Source of the DNA: Paractinoplanes bogorensis
Lineage (GTDB): Bacteria; Actinomycetota; Actinomycetes; Mycobacteriales; Micromonosporaceae
Length of the DNA: 64,000 bases
NCBI RefSeq assembly: GCF_018829635.1
Contig: NZ_JAHKKG010000013.1
Span: 273,494 to 337,493, forward strand
Direction: 5' to 3'
The notes below the pieces were generated by a model that saw only the letters and a list, made by a program, of their open reading frames with translations, did no database searches and was not told the origin of the DNA. A program made the translations under genes and the position numbers. Positions 25,308 through 34,032 of this stretch are shown one piece after another (within the stretch, counting starts at the first letter, position 1; each line of letters starts with the position of its first letter).

Positions 25308-25501
25308 CGTTGTTCCTCCCTCTGCACGCACCGGGCCGGTACGCGCTGGGTGATCATGAGAGAACTTGCTTGACGGCAGGCGACGAGAACACGACGACAC
25401 GGCGACATTCCTTCGCTGTTTCCGTCGTCGCCGTGAGCGTATCGGCGCGCTCGATCGATGCATATAGCTGCACAAACGATCCCGGAATCCTCGTAGGACA
25501 G
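25308..25501. promoter_or_regulatory. 194-base upstream region of the ABC importer operon
   Basis: No gene is visible. A relatively AT-rich patch (ATGCATATAGCTGCACAAA, 25459-25477) is the likely promoter for the minus-strand operon. The stretch 25411-25434 contains related GTCGTCGCCG and CGACACGGCG segments able to form an imperfect hairpin. No recognisable riboswitch. Confidence 0.3.
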
Positions 25502-26239
25502 CTAGGGTCGCGGACCCGGCCGGCTGCGGGTGGTCTCGCCCGGTCCGCTCATGCTTCCGGGCAGGTCGGCCAGATCCCGTACGGTCACCGCGCCCCGCTC
25601 CACGGCCCATCGCGCCAGAGCGAGTCGCGGGTCACCGTCGTCCGAGACGAGACCGGCGAGCTGATGCCGTACGTCCTTGATGAGGTTGCGGGCGTAGCTG
25701 GGCTTGAGGTTGAGGCGCTGGGCCAGTTCCGGCGTCGAGCGTGGACGGGCGTAGGCGCCGTTGCGGGTCAGCAGCGGCTCGCACAGGGCGATCAGGGCGA
25801 TGCGCTGAGCCGGTGTGAGCAGGGCCACCCGCCCGGCGATGTGCACGTCGCCGGTCCGGTCCTCGCCCGGATCCACACCCGGCGGCTCGGGTGCGGACAG
25901 CGCCCGCGCGTCCACCCGCACACCGACCGGCCGGTCGTCGGTGCCGGCGAAGACCACCTGGAACAGCCCGTACGGCAGGGAGGTCGACGCCGACAACGGG
26001 CCGACCCGCCGGTCCTCGCCGGTCGGCGGGCGGAGGACCAGCGGCTTGTGCGTCGACTGGTTGAACACCGTCACGTGGGCCGGCTCGACCTGCAGCAGGC
26101 AGGCCCGGCGGGAGATGTACGGGTCGAACAGCTGGATGTCACAGGCGTGACTGCGCCCGATGCTGATCGATTCTCCGACGCCGGCGCTGTGGACCTCCCG
26201 CTCGTAGCCCACCACGATCTTCACCCCGATTTGAAGCAT
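25502..26239 (-). CDS. FHA domain protein with C-terminal winged-helix-like domain
   Basis: 245 residues from ATG 26239. The N-terminal half is a forkhead-associated phosphothreonine-binding domain: ESISIGRSHACDIQLFDPYISRRACLLQV with Gly-Arg-Ser and Ser-Arg-Arg, where the usual His is Ala, and VFNQSTHKPLVL. The C-terminal half (LLTPAQRIALIALCEPLLTRNGAYARPRSTPELAQRLNLKPSYARNLIKDVRHQLAG) resembles a DNA-binding helix-turn-helix. A Ser/Thr kinase-dependent transcription factor is the natural reading. It is followed by the ABC operon in the same direction, 194 bases away. Confidence 0.78.
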   Translation of the reverse strand: MLQIGVKIVVGYEREVHSAGVGESISIGRSHACDIQLFDPYISRRACLLQVEPAHVTVFNQSTHKPLVLRPPTGEDRRVGPLSASTSLPYGLFQVVFAGTDDRPVGVRVDARALSAPEPPGVDPGEDRTGDVHIAGRVALLTPAQRIALIALCEPLLTRNGAYARPRSTPELAQRLNLKPSYARNLIKDVRHQLAGLVSDDGDPRLALARWAVERGAVTVRDLADLPGSMSGPGETTRSRPGPRP

Positions 26240-26582
26240 GCCCCCACGTTCCTTCTCTCCGGACGGCGCCGACGAAATCACACCCGGTGCGCCACACGTA
26301 ATCGATCTCCTCGGGGATCAGGCGGACAGAAAAACGCGCTGAGCTGCTCGAATCGGCCGCAGCCCGGGAAAATGTGATCCACATCGGCCGGTTCGTCGCC
26401 GATTCGAATCCATTCCGTGATGGGTTGAGGGGGTCTTTCTCGCTTCCTGATCCCCGGTGCTCATTGACCGCATCGGTATTCATTGATCAGGAATGACGCA
26501 ATATGAATGTTCGTCATCATCGGCGCTTCATGGTGGTGGGCGCGCCCTCGCATGGGTGCCGCGGCGTTGCCGTTCCACGTCG
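26240..26582. other. AT-richer intergenic stretch without a convincing gene
   Basis: GC content is visibly lower than around it. The minus strand carries GATCAATGAATACCGATGC followed by GGTCAATGAGCACCG, an imperfect direct repeat with a period near 18 around 26465-26500, and a 19-codon open frame (MMTNIHIASFLINEYRCGQ, 26461-26520) with codons unlike its neighbours. Probably promoter and leader sequence for the FHA gene. Confidence 0.35.
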
Positions 26583-27362
26583 TCAGGTGAGCGTCCATTC
26601 GGCCGTCTGCGCGGCGACGCCAGGCTTCAGGCTGAGGCGAAGGCGGGTGAGTTTCCGGCTCTCCGGCAGCTCGAACACGATGGTCCGGGGGAACTCCCAT
26701 CTGGGCTCGACCAGGGCGTCGGGGAATGCGCCGAGGGCCGTGGTCATGACGGTGTTCCGCTGGTGCCATTCGCCCTTGTCGTCGGCGACCCACGCGTACT
26801 GCTGCAGCCCGGCGATGAACGGGACGGTGCCGGTGTTGGCCGCGTTGACGGTGACCGAGACCAGCCGGTCGCCGGTCGCCGGTCTGAGCTCGGGAAACTT
26901 CGACAGCTCGGGGTCCTCCACCCGGATGATGGACACCGTCATCTGCTCACCGTTGTCGCCGATCATCACCACGGAGCCATTGCGCGGCACGATGCTGCCC
27001 GCCGGTACGGGGGCCGGGCTCCCGGGCCGGGCCGTGTCGGGCTGCGCCGCCGTGCTGCTCGTGCCCGGACCGGAGCCGGTGGCTCGGCCGACGATCACCC
27101 CGCCCACGGAGGCCACCACCGCCACCACGATCAGGGCCGTCCACCGGTAGCACGGGGCATGCTCAACCGGAGCCGGCGAGACCGTTTCTTCTGCTTCTGC
27201 TGCTGGAACCGGGGATGGCAACTCGGAAGTGCCCGTTTCGACGTCCTGCTTGCGTTTGGTGGCCCAGGCGGCAAACGCCCCGGCCGCGGCGACCACACTG
27301 GCCGCGGCGATCCAACCGGACCAACTGCGACGCGGCACGGTCCCAACATCGGCAGGGCGCAC
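26583..27362 (-). CDS. Membrane-anchored protein with DUF4352-like domain
   Basis: 259 residues with two hydrophobic segments (about 15-33 and 72-92) and a linker rich in Pro, Thr and Ser. The C-terminal domain, GEQMTVSIIRVEDPELSKF through RLVSVTVNAANTGTVPFIA and YAWVADDKGEWHQRN, follows the immunoglobulin-like DUF4352 pattern found in actinobacterial surface proteins. Start codon uncertain: GTG 27362 is used, GTG 27338 is an alternative. It lies 17 bases downstream of the 61-residue gene on the same strand. Confidence 0.68.
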   Translation of the reverse strand: MRPADVGTVPRRSWSGWIAAASVVAAAGAFAAWATKRKQDVETGTSELPSPVPAAEAEETVSPAPVEHAPCYRWTALIVVAVVASVGGVIVGRATGSGPGTSSTAAQPDTARPGSPAPVPAGSIVPRNGSVVMIGDNGEQMTVSIIRVEDPELSKFPELRPATGDRLVSVTVNAANTGTVPFIAGLQQYAWVADDKGEWHQRNTVMTTALGAFPDALVEPRWEFPRTIVFELPESRKLTRLRLSLKPGVAAQTAEWTLT

Positions 27363-27379
27363 ACAAATCTGAGGGCGGT

Positions 27380-27565
27380 CTAGAAGCCGAGGCCGTCCAG
27401 GATGCGCAGGACGACGTTGCCCTTGGACTCCTCCGTGGCAGGCTGAGCGTCGGCGAGAAGCAGGATCACGTCGTCGACCTTGGCCACCACGTCGGGGCGA
27501 TTCGCCTGGGCAGCGGCGTCCCGCAACTGGGCGGCCATGGACAGCAACTGCGCCGAGTCGGTCAT
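27380..27565 (-). CDS. Small helical protein of 61 residues
   Basis: MTDSAQLLSMAAQLRDAAAQ through VVAKVDDVILLLADAQP, ending RILDGLGF. It is amphipathic, acidic and helical with good actinobacterial codon use, and is followed at 17 bases by the DUF4352-like gene. No family recognised. Its small size makes it easy to overlook. Confidence 0.5.
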   Translation of the reverse strand: MTDSAQLLSMAAQLRDAAAQANRPDVVAKVDDVILLLADAQPATEESKGNVVLRILDGLGF

Positions 27566-27706
27566 GCGGCCGAGAGTAGAACCGCCAAGCTCATCGTCGT
27601 GCCACCAGGATCAGGTGGCCGGTGGCCGGGTCATCCGGACCCGCGGCGAACGCAGGCGCGGACACCACGGATGCGGATGCCGGGCCGGATCGGGAATCAT
27701 CGGTGT

Positions 27707-28084
27707 ATGCGGCTTCGGATGGAACTGTTCGTCGACGACACGGATGCCAGCGTCAGGTTCTACTGCGATGTGCTCGGATTTCAGGTCGACCGGCGCGCCG
27801 AGGACTACGTGAGCCTGCGCCGGGGTGCTGTCGTGCTCGGGCTCGGTCCGATGGCGAAGCTGCCCGTCACCCGGCAGCGGCTCAGCGGCGACAAGGGGAC
27901 CGGCGTCGAGATCGTGCTCGAAGTCGACGATCGGGATCAGCTTCGGGCGCTCTACGAGCACTGCCAGCTGCGGGCCACGATCAGCGACGAACTCCGGATG
28001 CAACCGTGGGGCCTGTACGACTTCCGGCTCGCCGATCCGGACGGCTACTACCTGCGGATAACGCATGGCCGTCTAGGGTCGTGA
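27707..28084 (+). CDS. VOC-family protein
   Basis: 125 residues from ATG 27707. MRLRMELFVDDTDASVRFYCDVLGF opens the first beta-alpha-beta-beta-beta module; the second ends QPWGLYDFRLADPDGYYLRITH, the usual C-terminal signature with Asp-Pro-Asp-Gly. Metal-ligand positions are ambiguous. Substrate unknown. It is followed after 3 bases by the DUF1963 gene, which has its own -10-like element inside this gene's end. Confidence 0.85.
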   Translation: MRLRMELFVDDTDASVRFYCDVLGFQVDRRAEDYVSLRRGAVVLGLGPMAKLPVTRQRLSGDKGTGVEIVLEVDDRDQLRALYEHCQLRATISDELRMQPWGLYDFRLADPDGYYLRITHGRLGS

Positions 28085-28087
28085 ACC

Positions 28088-28885
28088 GTGGAGATCGAAG
28101 CAGCCGCGTGGGAAGCGTTTCCGGAGCAGGCCGAGGTCCGGAGTCTGGCCTTGCCTTCGGTGCGGGTGACGGCCGGGACCGGTGAGACGGGCAGCCGGTT
28201 CGGGGGACTGCCGTGGGCCGATGACCGGTCCGAGTGGCCGCGGACGGACGACGGGCGTCCGCTGTGCCTGGTCGGTCTGCTCGACTGTGACCAGGTCAAT
28301 GGCTGGCTCGGCGGAGAGCCGTTGCCGCCCGGACTACTCCTGAACTTCTTCTTCGACGCCGATGAGCAGGAAACCTGGGGGATGAGCCCGCAGGACGCGC
28401 ACTACTGGCGGATCGTGGCGGCCGACAAGGCGCAGGCGGCGCCGATGGTTGCGCCCGATGGGGTGACCGTGTTTCCGGCGCAAGCGCTCGACGGACAGCC
28501 GGTGCTGACCATTCCGCATCCGTGGGAACCGTGCATCAGGCAACGGTGGGCCGAGGACAGCGCTCCGGCAACGGCCTACTTCAAGCTGTGGGACACCGAC
28601 CCGGCCCACCACCGCGTTTTCGGCTGGCCGGAACTGAGCCAGGGCCCGATGCAGCGGGATTGCCAGCTTGTCACCGGCGGGTTCGACCTGTTCGAGCCGA
28701 TCGACGAGGCCGACCCGCGCGTGCTGGAACTGGAGCAGGGCGCGGAGGACTGGCGGCTGCTCTGGCAGATCGACAGCACCGACGACTGGATGTGGGGCGA
28801 CATGGGGAAGCTCTACTTCTGGATCCGTCGACAGGATCTGGCGGCCGGGCGGTTCGACCGCGTGTGGGCGCTCATCCAGGGATAG
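28088..28885 (+). CDS. DUF1963 (YwqG-like) family protein
   Basis: 265 residues from GTG 28088; TAGGGT at 28074-28079 stands 8 bases upstream. DUF1963 hallmarks are the RFGGLPWADDRSEWP opening, HHRVFGWPELSQGPMQ and the closing DWRLLWQIDSTDDWMWGDMGKLYFWIRRQDLAAGRFD. The family is widespread, often near toxin or immunity genes, with no defined activity. The last 14 bases overlap the convergent diguanylate cyclase gene. Confidence 0.85.
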   Translation: MEIEAAAWEAFPEQAEVRSLALPSVRVTAGTGETGSRFGGLPWADDRSEWPRTDDGRPLCLVGLLDCDQVNGWLGGEPLPPGLLLNFFFDADEQETWGMSPQDAHYWRIVAADKAQAAPMVAPDGVTVFPAQALDGQPVLTIPHPWEPCIRQRWAEDSAPATAYFKLWDTDPAHHRVFGWPELSQGPMQRDCQLVTGGFDLFEPIDEADPRVLELEQGAEDWRLLWQIDSTDDWMWGDMGKLYFWIRRQDLAAGRFDRVWALIQG

Positions 28886-29918
28886 ATCTGGCCGCCTTCT
28901 CGCGGTACATCGCGGCGTCGGCCGCCGAGGACAACTCGTCGAGCCCGGCCGGTGACCCGGCCTCCCGCGCCGCCACGCCGATGCTCACGCCGACCGTGAC
29001 CGGGTGGCCGGCCGCCTGCACGGGGCGGCTGATCTCGGTGCGCAGCCGGTCGGCCAGTTCGGTGGCGGTCTCGAGGTCCGCGTCGGCCAGCACGACCACG
29101 AACTCGTCGCCGCCGATGCGGCCGGGCAGGTCGCCGTCGCGCAGGGCGACCCGCAGCCGGTCGGCCACCGCCTGCAGCACCTCGTCGCCCGCGGCGTGGC
29201 CGAGCGTGTCGTTGACGGCCTTGAAGCCGTTCAGGTCGAGCACCAGCAGGGCGACGGCCCGTCCGTCCAGGGATGCTGCGTGGGCGGCCAGCCCGGCCCG
29301 GTTGGCCAGGCCGGTCAGGCCGTCGTGGGCGGCCTGGTGGGCCAGCTGGCGGCGGGCCTCGTCGAGGTCGCGCACGTGCCGGCCGGAGGCGCTGGCCTGG
29401 ACACCGGACAAGGCGGCCAGCAGCAGGTTCAACATGACGGCCATGGTGAGGTCGCTCAGCGGCATCAGCGCTGAGCCGTAGTGGACGGCGGCTACGGCCA
29501 GGGACGCGGCGGCGACCGCCCAGACCAGCAGGGCGCCGGGCAGGCGGCGGCGCAGGGCCCCGATGACGACGGCCAGCGACAGCGCGGGCCAGACCGTCTG
29601 GCCCCAGTTCACCTGGACGACGATCACGATGAGCACTGTGGCGACGGTGTCGCCGAGCATCTGGCCGGCGCCGGCCAGGTCGTAGCGCTTGCCGCCGGGA
29701 CGCAGGAAGCCGGCCAGCGCCAGCACGTTGGAGACGGCCATCACGGCCAGGGTGCCGAACGCGCCGATGAGCGCGTCCAACGGCAGCGCGCCACCCTCGG
29801 GCAGGCCGAAGCCGGGCAGGCGGCCGACGGCGAGCAGCAGGATGAGGACCATGCCGGCCGAGCGCACGAGGAAGGCGCCGGCCTCGACGGAGCGGCGGCG
29901 CCGCAGGAGGGCGGTCAT
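28872..29918 (-). CDS. Membrane diguanylate cyclase (second of a tandem pair)
   Basis: 348 residues. About six membrane helices (residues 15-185) precede a GGDEF domain (about 195-348) with intact GRIGGDEFVVVLADAD and the substrate motif DLNGFKAVNDTLGHAAGDEVLQAVADRL. It should make c-di-GMP. The inhibitory RxxD site is not obvious. It is coupled to the upstream paralog by an ATGA overlap (29915-29918). The two proteins are very similar across both sensor and catalytic parts, so they arose by tandem duplication. Confidence 0.9.
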   Translation of the reverse strand: MTALLRRRRSVEAGAFLVRSAGMVLILLLAVGRLPGFGLPEGGALPLDALIGAFGTLAVMAVSNVLALAGFLRPGGKRYDLAGAGQMLGDTVATVLIVIVVQVNWGQTVWPALSLAVVIGALRRRLPGALLVWAVAAASLAVAAVHYGSALMPLSDLTMAVMLNLLLAALSGVQASASGRHVRDLDEARRQLAHQAAHDGLTGLANRAGLAAHAASLDGRAVALLVLDLNGFKAVNDTLGHAAGDEVLQAVADRLRVALRDGDLPGRIGGDEFVVVLADADLETATELADRLRTEISRPVQAAGHPVTVGVSIGVAAREAGSPAGLDELSSAADAAMYREKAARSIPG

Positions 29919-30949
29919 CGGCCGGAATAGTCCTTGTCCAGGTACATGGCGGCGTCGGCCTCGAGACAGAGCGCCTCGAGTGAGGTGTCTGTGCCCACGG
30001 CCACGCCGATGCTCACTCCGACCGAGACCGGCCGGCCGTCGAGGGACATCGGGCGGCGGATGTCGTCGCGGAGCCGGGCGGCCAGGCTGGAGGCCGTGTC
30101 GAGGGTGGCGTCAGCCATCACGATGACGAACTCGTCGCCGCCGATCCGGCCGGCCAGGTCGTCGTCGCGCAGCGCCGTGCGCAGCCGCTCGCCGACGATG
30201 CGCAGCACCTCGTCGCCGGCGGCGTGTCCGAGGGTGTCGTTGACCGCCTTGAAGCCGTTCAGGTCGAGCACCAGCGCGGCGATCGCGCGGCCTTCCAGCG
30301 ACTGGGCGTGCTCGGCCAGCCGGGCGCGGTTGGGCAGGCCGGTGAGCGGGTCGTGGGCGGCCTGGTGGGCCAGCTGACGCCGGGCCGCGCCGAGTTCCTG
30401 CACCTGGCGGCTGTAGGCCCGGGCCTGGGTGCCGCTGAGCATGGCGACGAGCAGGTGGCTGAGCACGGCCACGCTGAGGTCGCCGGCCGGCATGGCCCGG
30501 TGGCCGTTCACGACCACCGCGACCGCGAGAATGCCGCTGGTCACGGTCCAGGCGAGCAGGGCGCCGCCGAGTTGTTTGCGCAGGGCGGCGGTGAGGATGG
30601 ACAGGGAGAGCAACGGCCAGGCGGTCTGCCCGGCCGTCTGGATGCTCGCGACGAGCCCGGCGATCGCGATGGTGTCGAGGACGACGCCGAGGGTGCTGTT
30701 GCGCTCGTAGTGGCGGCCGCCCGGATCGCGCAGATTGACCACGGCCAGGAGCAGGGAGAACCCCATCTCGACGAGCGCACCCGTGCCGGCCAGCCGCACC
30801 CAGGGCGCGTCCAGCAGTGCGGGCGGCATGCCGATCCAGCCCGCCATGAACAGCACCACGCACAGCACGCCGCCACTGCGCGAGACCACCGAGCCGGCCT
30901 CGATCGTGCGACGCCGGCGCAGCTGCGACGGGTCGGGAATAGTGTTCAT
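29915..30949 (-). CDS. Membrane diguanylate cyclase (first of a tandem pair)
   Basis: 344 residues with the same architecture as its downstream neighbour: basic N-terminus with RRRRTIEAGSVVSRSGGVL, about six membrane helices and a GGDEF domain with GRIGGDEFVIVMADA and DLNGFKAVNDTLGHAAGDEVLRIVGERL. Catalytic residues are intact. A perfect 15-base palindrome directly precedes the ATG and is the likely control site of the two-gene operon. The ligand for the membrane sensor is unknown. Confidence 0.9.
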   Translation of the reverse strand: MNTIPDPSQLRRRRTIEAGSVVSRSGGVLCVVLFMAGWIGMPPALLDAPWVRLAGTGALVEMGFSLLLAVVNLRDPGGRHYERNSTLGVVLDTIAIAGLVASIQTAGQTAWPLLSLSILTAALRKQLGGALLAWTVTSGILAVAVVVNGHRAMPAGDLSVAVLSHLLVAMLSGTQARAYSRQVQELGAARRQLAHQAAHDPLTGLPNRARLAEHAQSLEGRAIAALVLDLNGFKAVNDTLGHAAGDEVLRIVGERLRTALRDDDLAGRIGGDEFVIVMADATLDTASSLAARLRDDIRRPMSLDGRPVSVGVSIGVAVGTDTSLEALCLEADAAMYLDKDYSGR

Positions 30950-30964
30950 CCGACGTAACGTCGG
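30950..30964. promoter_or_regulatory. Palindrome abutting the start codon of the GGDEF operon
   Basis: CCGACGT-A-ACGTCGG is a perfect 7+1+7 inverted repeat whose last base touches the ATG at 30949 (minus strand). It could be an operator or an mRNA hairpin that occludes initiation. Confidence 0.45.
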
Positions 30965-30976
30965 CCGGCCGGACGC

Positions 30977-32023
30977 CTACTTGAGGGTCCAGCCGGAGAG
31001 AACCTGTGCGACCGTTGCGGCTGTGGGTGGTTGCGGTTCCTGATTTCCCGTACGGGAGAAGCGCGGCGCCGGCCCGGGCTGCGTGACCCCGTCCACAGCG
31101 ACGAACGTCCCGCGCGCCCGGTTGTGCGGATGCGCGGGCGCCTCGACGGGAGAGAGCACGGGCGCCACACAGGCGTCCAGCCCCTCGAAGATCGTGGTCC
31201 ACTCGTCCCGCGTACGGGAAAGAAATCGCTCGGCCAGCACCGACCGCGACACGGACCGGGACGGGTCCAGGCCGAGCCCGGTGAGCAGGGCCTGGTAGAA
31301 GGCCGGTTCGAGACTGCCCACGGCCATGTATCCGCCGTCGGCCGTCTCGTACGTGTCGTACTGAGGCGCCCCGCCGTCGAGCAGGTTCTCGCCGCGCCCG
31401 CCACGCCAGGTGCCGTCGGCGATGAGGCCGTGCAGGAACGTGGTGAGCAGCGCCGACCCGTCGACCATGGCGGCGTCGACGACCTGCCCGAGCCCGGAGC
31501 GGGAGCGTTCGACCAGCGCGGCCAGCACGCCGACGACCATCAGCATCCCGCCCCCGGCGAAGTCGCCGAGCAGGTTGAGGGGTGCGTGCGGTCGTTCGCC
31601 GGCCCGGCCCAGCGGCTCGAGCGCCCCGGCCACGGCCAGGTAGTCGATGTCGTGCCCGGCCCGTGCGGCGAGCGGACCGTCCTGTCCCCAGCCGGTCATG
31701 CGGGCGTACACCAGACCGGGGTTGATCTTGTGGCAGGGAAGGGGACCGAAGCCGAGGCGCTCGGCCACGCCCGGCCGGTAGCCCTCGACCAGCACATCGG
31801 CGTGGGTGATGAGGCTCAGCAGGTCGTCGAGGCCCGCGGGCGTCTTGAGGTCGAGGGTGACCGTGCGGCGGCTGCGGTCGAGCGGTCCGGGCGGCATTCC
31901 GGAACCGCCGGGCCGGTCGACCCGCACCACGTCGGCGCCAAGGTCGGCCAGCATCATGCAGCCGAACGGGGCCGCGCCGAGCCCGGCCAGCTCGACGACG
32001 CGTACGGCGGAAAGGGTGGTCAT
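30977..32023 (-). CDS. CoA-transferase family III protein, alpha-methylacyl-CoA racemase type
   Basis: 348 residues from ATG 32023. The family III opening VRVVELAGLGAAPFGCMMLADLGADVVRVDRPGG is followed by SRRTVTLDLKTPAG, the GHDIDYLAVAGALEPLG motif with the racemase His, the LGDFAGGGM motif with the catalytic Asp, and a C-terminus TRDEWTTIFEGLDACVAPVL. The His/Asp pair and position in a beta-oxidation operon favour an alpha-methylacyl-CoA racemase over a CoA transferase. It overlaps the FadB-like gene by four bases. Confidence 0.86.
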   Translation of the reverse strand: MTTLSAVRVVELAGLGAAPFGCMMLADLGADVVRVDRPGGSGMPPGPLDRSRRTVTLDLKTPAGLDDLLSLITHADVLVEGYRPGVAERLGFGPLPCHKINPGLVYARMTGWGQDGPLAARAGHDIDYLAVAGALEPLGRAGERPHAPLNLLGDFAGGGMLMVVGVLAALVERSRSGLGQVVDAAMVDGSALLTTFLHGLIADGTWRGGRGENLLDGGAPQYDTYETADGGYMAVGSLEPAFYQALLTGLGLDPSRSVSRSVLAERFLSRTRDEWTTIFEGLDACVAPVLSPVEAPAHPHNRARGTFVAVDGVTQPGPAPRFSRTGNQEPQPPTAATVAQVLSGWTLK

Positions 32024-34032
32024 GCCGGCTCGAACCGGGCGCCGTAACGGTCGGCCAGCTCGCGCGCCCGGCCGTCGAAATCCGCGTGCTGGTCGGCGAA
32101 GCGCAGCACACCCCCGGTCCAGGCCGGGTAGCCGATGCCCAGGATCGAGCCGACGTTGCCGTCCTCGGCCGTGCGCAGCACCCCCTCGGCCAGGCAGCGA
32201 CGCGCGTCGAGCGCCTCGGCGAACAGGAAGCGGTCCTTCAGGTCGTCGAGGGGTACCGCGCGCCCGGCCGTCGTCGACATCGCGGCCAGACCCTCCCAGA
32301 GGCCGGAGCGTTTCCCTTCCCCGTACGCGTAGAAGCCGCGCCCGGCACCCCGGCCCGGACGGTCGTGGTCGTCGACCATCGCGTCCACGAGCGCATGCGC
32401 CGGCAGCCGGACGAACCCGGAGTCGGCCGCCTCGAACTGGACCCGGATCCGCTGGACCAGCGTCAGGCTGACCTCGTCGGCCAGCGCGAGGGGACCGGTC
32501 GGATAGCCGGCCTGCAGCGCGGCGTGCTCGATCGAGGGCGCCGGCACCCCTTCGGTCAGCATGCCGATCGCCTCGTCGAGGAACTTGCCGATCACCCGGC
32601 TGGTGAAGAAGCCGCGCCCGTCGTTGACCACGATCGGGGTCTTGCCGAGGCGGCGGCCCAGGTCGAAGGCGCGGGCCACGGTCGCGTCCGAGGTCCGCGC
32701 GCCGGCCACCAGTTCGAGCAGCGGCATCCTGGCCACCGGCGAGAAGAAGTGCATGCCCAGGAAGTCGGCCGGCCGGTCGGTGCCTTCGGCCAGCCCGGTG
32801 ATCGGCAGGGTCGAGGTGTTCGAGGCGAGCAGGGCGTCCGGGGCCACCACCGGGAGCACCTCGGCGAAGACGTCGCGTTTGACGGCCGGGTCTTCGAAGA
32901 CGGCCTCGATCACCACGTCGCATCCGGCCAGGTCGGTGACGTCGGCCGTGGTCGTGATGCCGGGGCCGGCGGCGCGGGCGGCCAGCTCGGGCGTGACGTC
33001 CTTGACCACGACGTCGAATCCGGCGCGGGCGCAGGCCTGGGCGATGCCGGCGCCCATCATGCCCGCGCCGAGCACGGCGACCCGGCGGGCGGGCTCGGTG
33101 ACCTCGACGTTCGGGCGGGCCAGGCCGCCGTTGACCGCGCGCAGGTCGAAGAACAGGGCCCCGATCATGTTCTTGGCGATCCGGCCGGTGAGCAGCGTGA
33201 TCAGGTTGCGGGTCTCGATGATCTGGGCCGTCTCGAAGTCGACCTGGGCGCCCTCGACGGCGGTGGCCAGGATCTTCTCGGGCGCGGGCAGGGCGGCGCC
33301 CTTGAGCTGCTGCCGGAGCGTGGCGGGGAAGGCGGGAAGCTGGGCGGCCGTCGATCGCGACGCGGGGGTGCCGCCCGGCATGCGATAGCCGGGACGGTCC
33401 CATGGTTGGGTCGCTTCCGGGTTGGCGACGATCCACTCGCGGGCCAGGGCGACCAGTTCGGCGGGGGTGGAGGCGACCGCGTCGAGCAGGCCGTTCGTCA
33501 CGGCGTCGGACGGGCGCAGGCGGCGGCCGGTGAGCAGCCAGGTGGTGAGCGCGGGGGTGAGTCCGAGCATCCGGACGGTCCGGGTGACGCCACCGGCCCC
33601 CGGCAACAGCCCGAGCGTGACTTCGGGGAAGCCCAGCCGCGTGCCCGGCGTGTCCAGCGCGATCCGGTAATGGCAGGCGAGGGCTACTTCGAGGCCCCCG
33701 CCGAGCGCGGCGCCGTTGATCGCGGCGACGACCGGGCGCCCGTAGGTCTCCAGACGACGGAAGTCCCGCTTGATCGTGCTGAGCAGCTCGAACAGCGCGG
33801 GCGCGTCGTCCGCGGTGGCACGCGCCATGGTGGGCAGGTCACCGCCGGCGAAGAACGTCTTCTTGGCGCTGGTCACGATGACCCCGGTGACCTGGTCGCG
33901 TTCCGCGTACAGGCGGTCGACCGCGGCCGTCATCGCGGTCACGTAGGCCGCGTTCATGGTGTTGGCCGACTGCGTCGGGTCGTCCATGGTCAGGGTGACG
34001 ACACCGTCGTCGTCCCGGGCGTAGTCGATCAT
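32020..34032 (-). CDS. Fatty oxidation multifunctional protein (enoyl-CoA hydratase/3-hydroxyacyl-CoA dehydrogenase)
   Basis: 670 residues from ATG 34032. The N-terminal crotonase domain (1-200) has GVIVTSAKKTFFAGGDL and the oxyanion/Glu segment INGAALGGGLEVALACHYRIA. The dehydrogenase has the NAD motif VAVLGAGMMGAGIAQACARAGFDVV and the catalytic region NTSTLPITGLAEGTDRPADFLGMHFFSPVARMPLLE, then two 3HCDH C-terminal domains (GFFTSRV...). It performs the second and third steps of beta-oxidation. Its start overlaps the thiolase stop (TGATG). Confidence 0.92.
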   Translation of the reverse strand: MIDYARDDDGVVTLTMDDPTQSANTMNAAYVTAMTAAVDRLYAERDQVTGVIVTSAKKTFFAGGDLPTMARATADDAPALFELLSTIKRDFRRLETYGRPVVAAINGAALGGGLEVALACHYRIALDTPGTRLGFPEVTLGLLPGAGGVTRTVRMLGLTPALTTWLLTGRRLRPSDAVTNGLLDAVASTPAELVALAREWIVANPEATQPWDRPGYRMPGGTPASRSTAAQLPAFPATLRQQLKGAALPAPEKILATAVEGAQVDFETAQIIETRNLITLLTGRIAKNMIGALFFDLRAVNGGLARPNVEVTEPARRVAVLGAGMMGAGIAQACARAGFDVVVKDVTPELAARAAGPGITTTADVTDLAGCDVVIEAVFEDPAVKRDVFAEVLPVVAPDALLASNTSTLPITGLAEGTDRPADFLGMHFFSPVARMPLLELVAGARTSDATVARAFDLGRRLGKTPIVVNDGRGFFTSRVIGKFLDEAIGMLTEGVPAPSIEHAALQAGYPTGPLALADEVSLTLVQRIRVQFEAADSGFVRLPAHALVDAMVDDHDRPGRGAGRGFYAYGEGKRSGLWEGLAAMSTTAGRAVPLDDLKDRFLFAEALDARRCLAEGVLRTAEDGNVGSILGIGYPAWTGGVLRFADQHADFDGRARELADRYGARFEPA

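Noticed and set aside
26139..26483. 114-codon minus-strand frame overlapping the FHA gene start
   Set aside because: Codon use is poor and it overlaps the clearly coding FHA gene over 100 bases in another frame.
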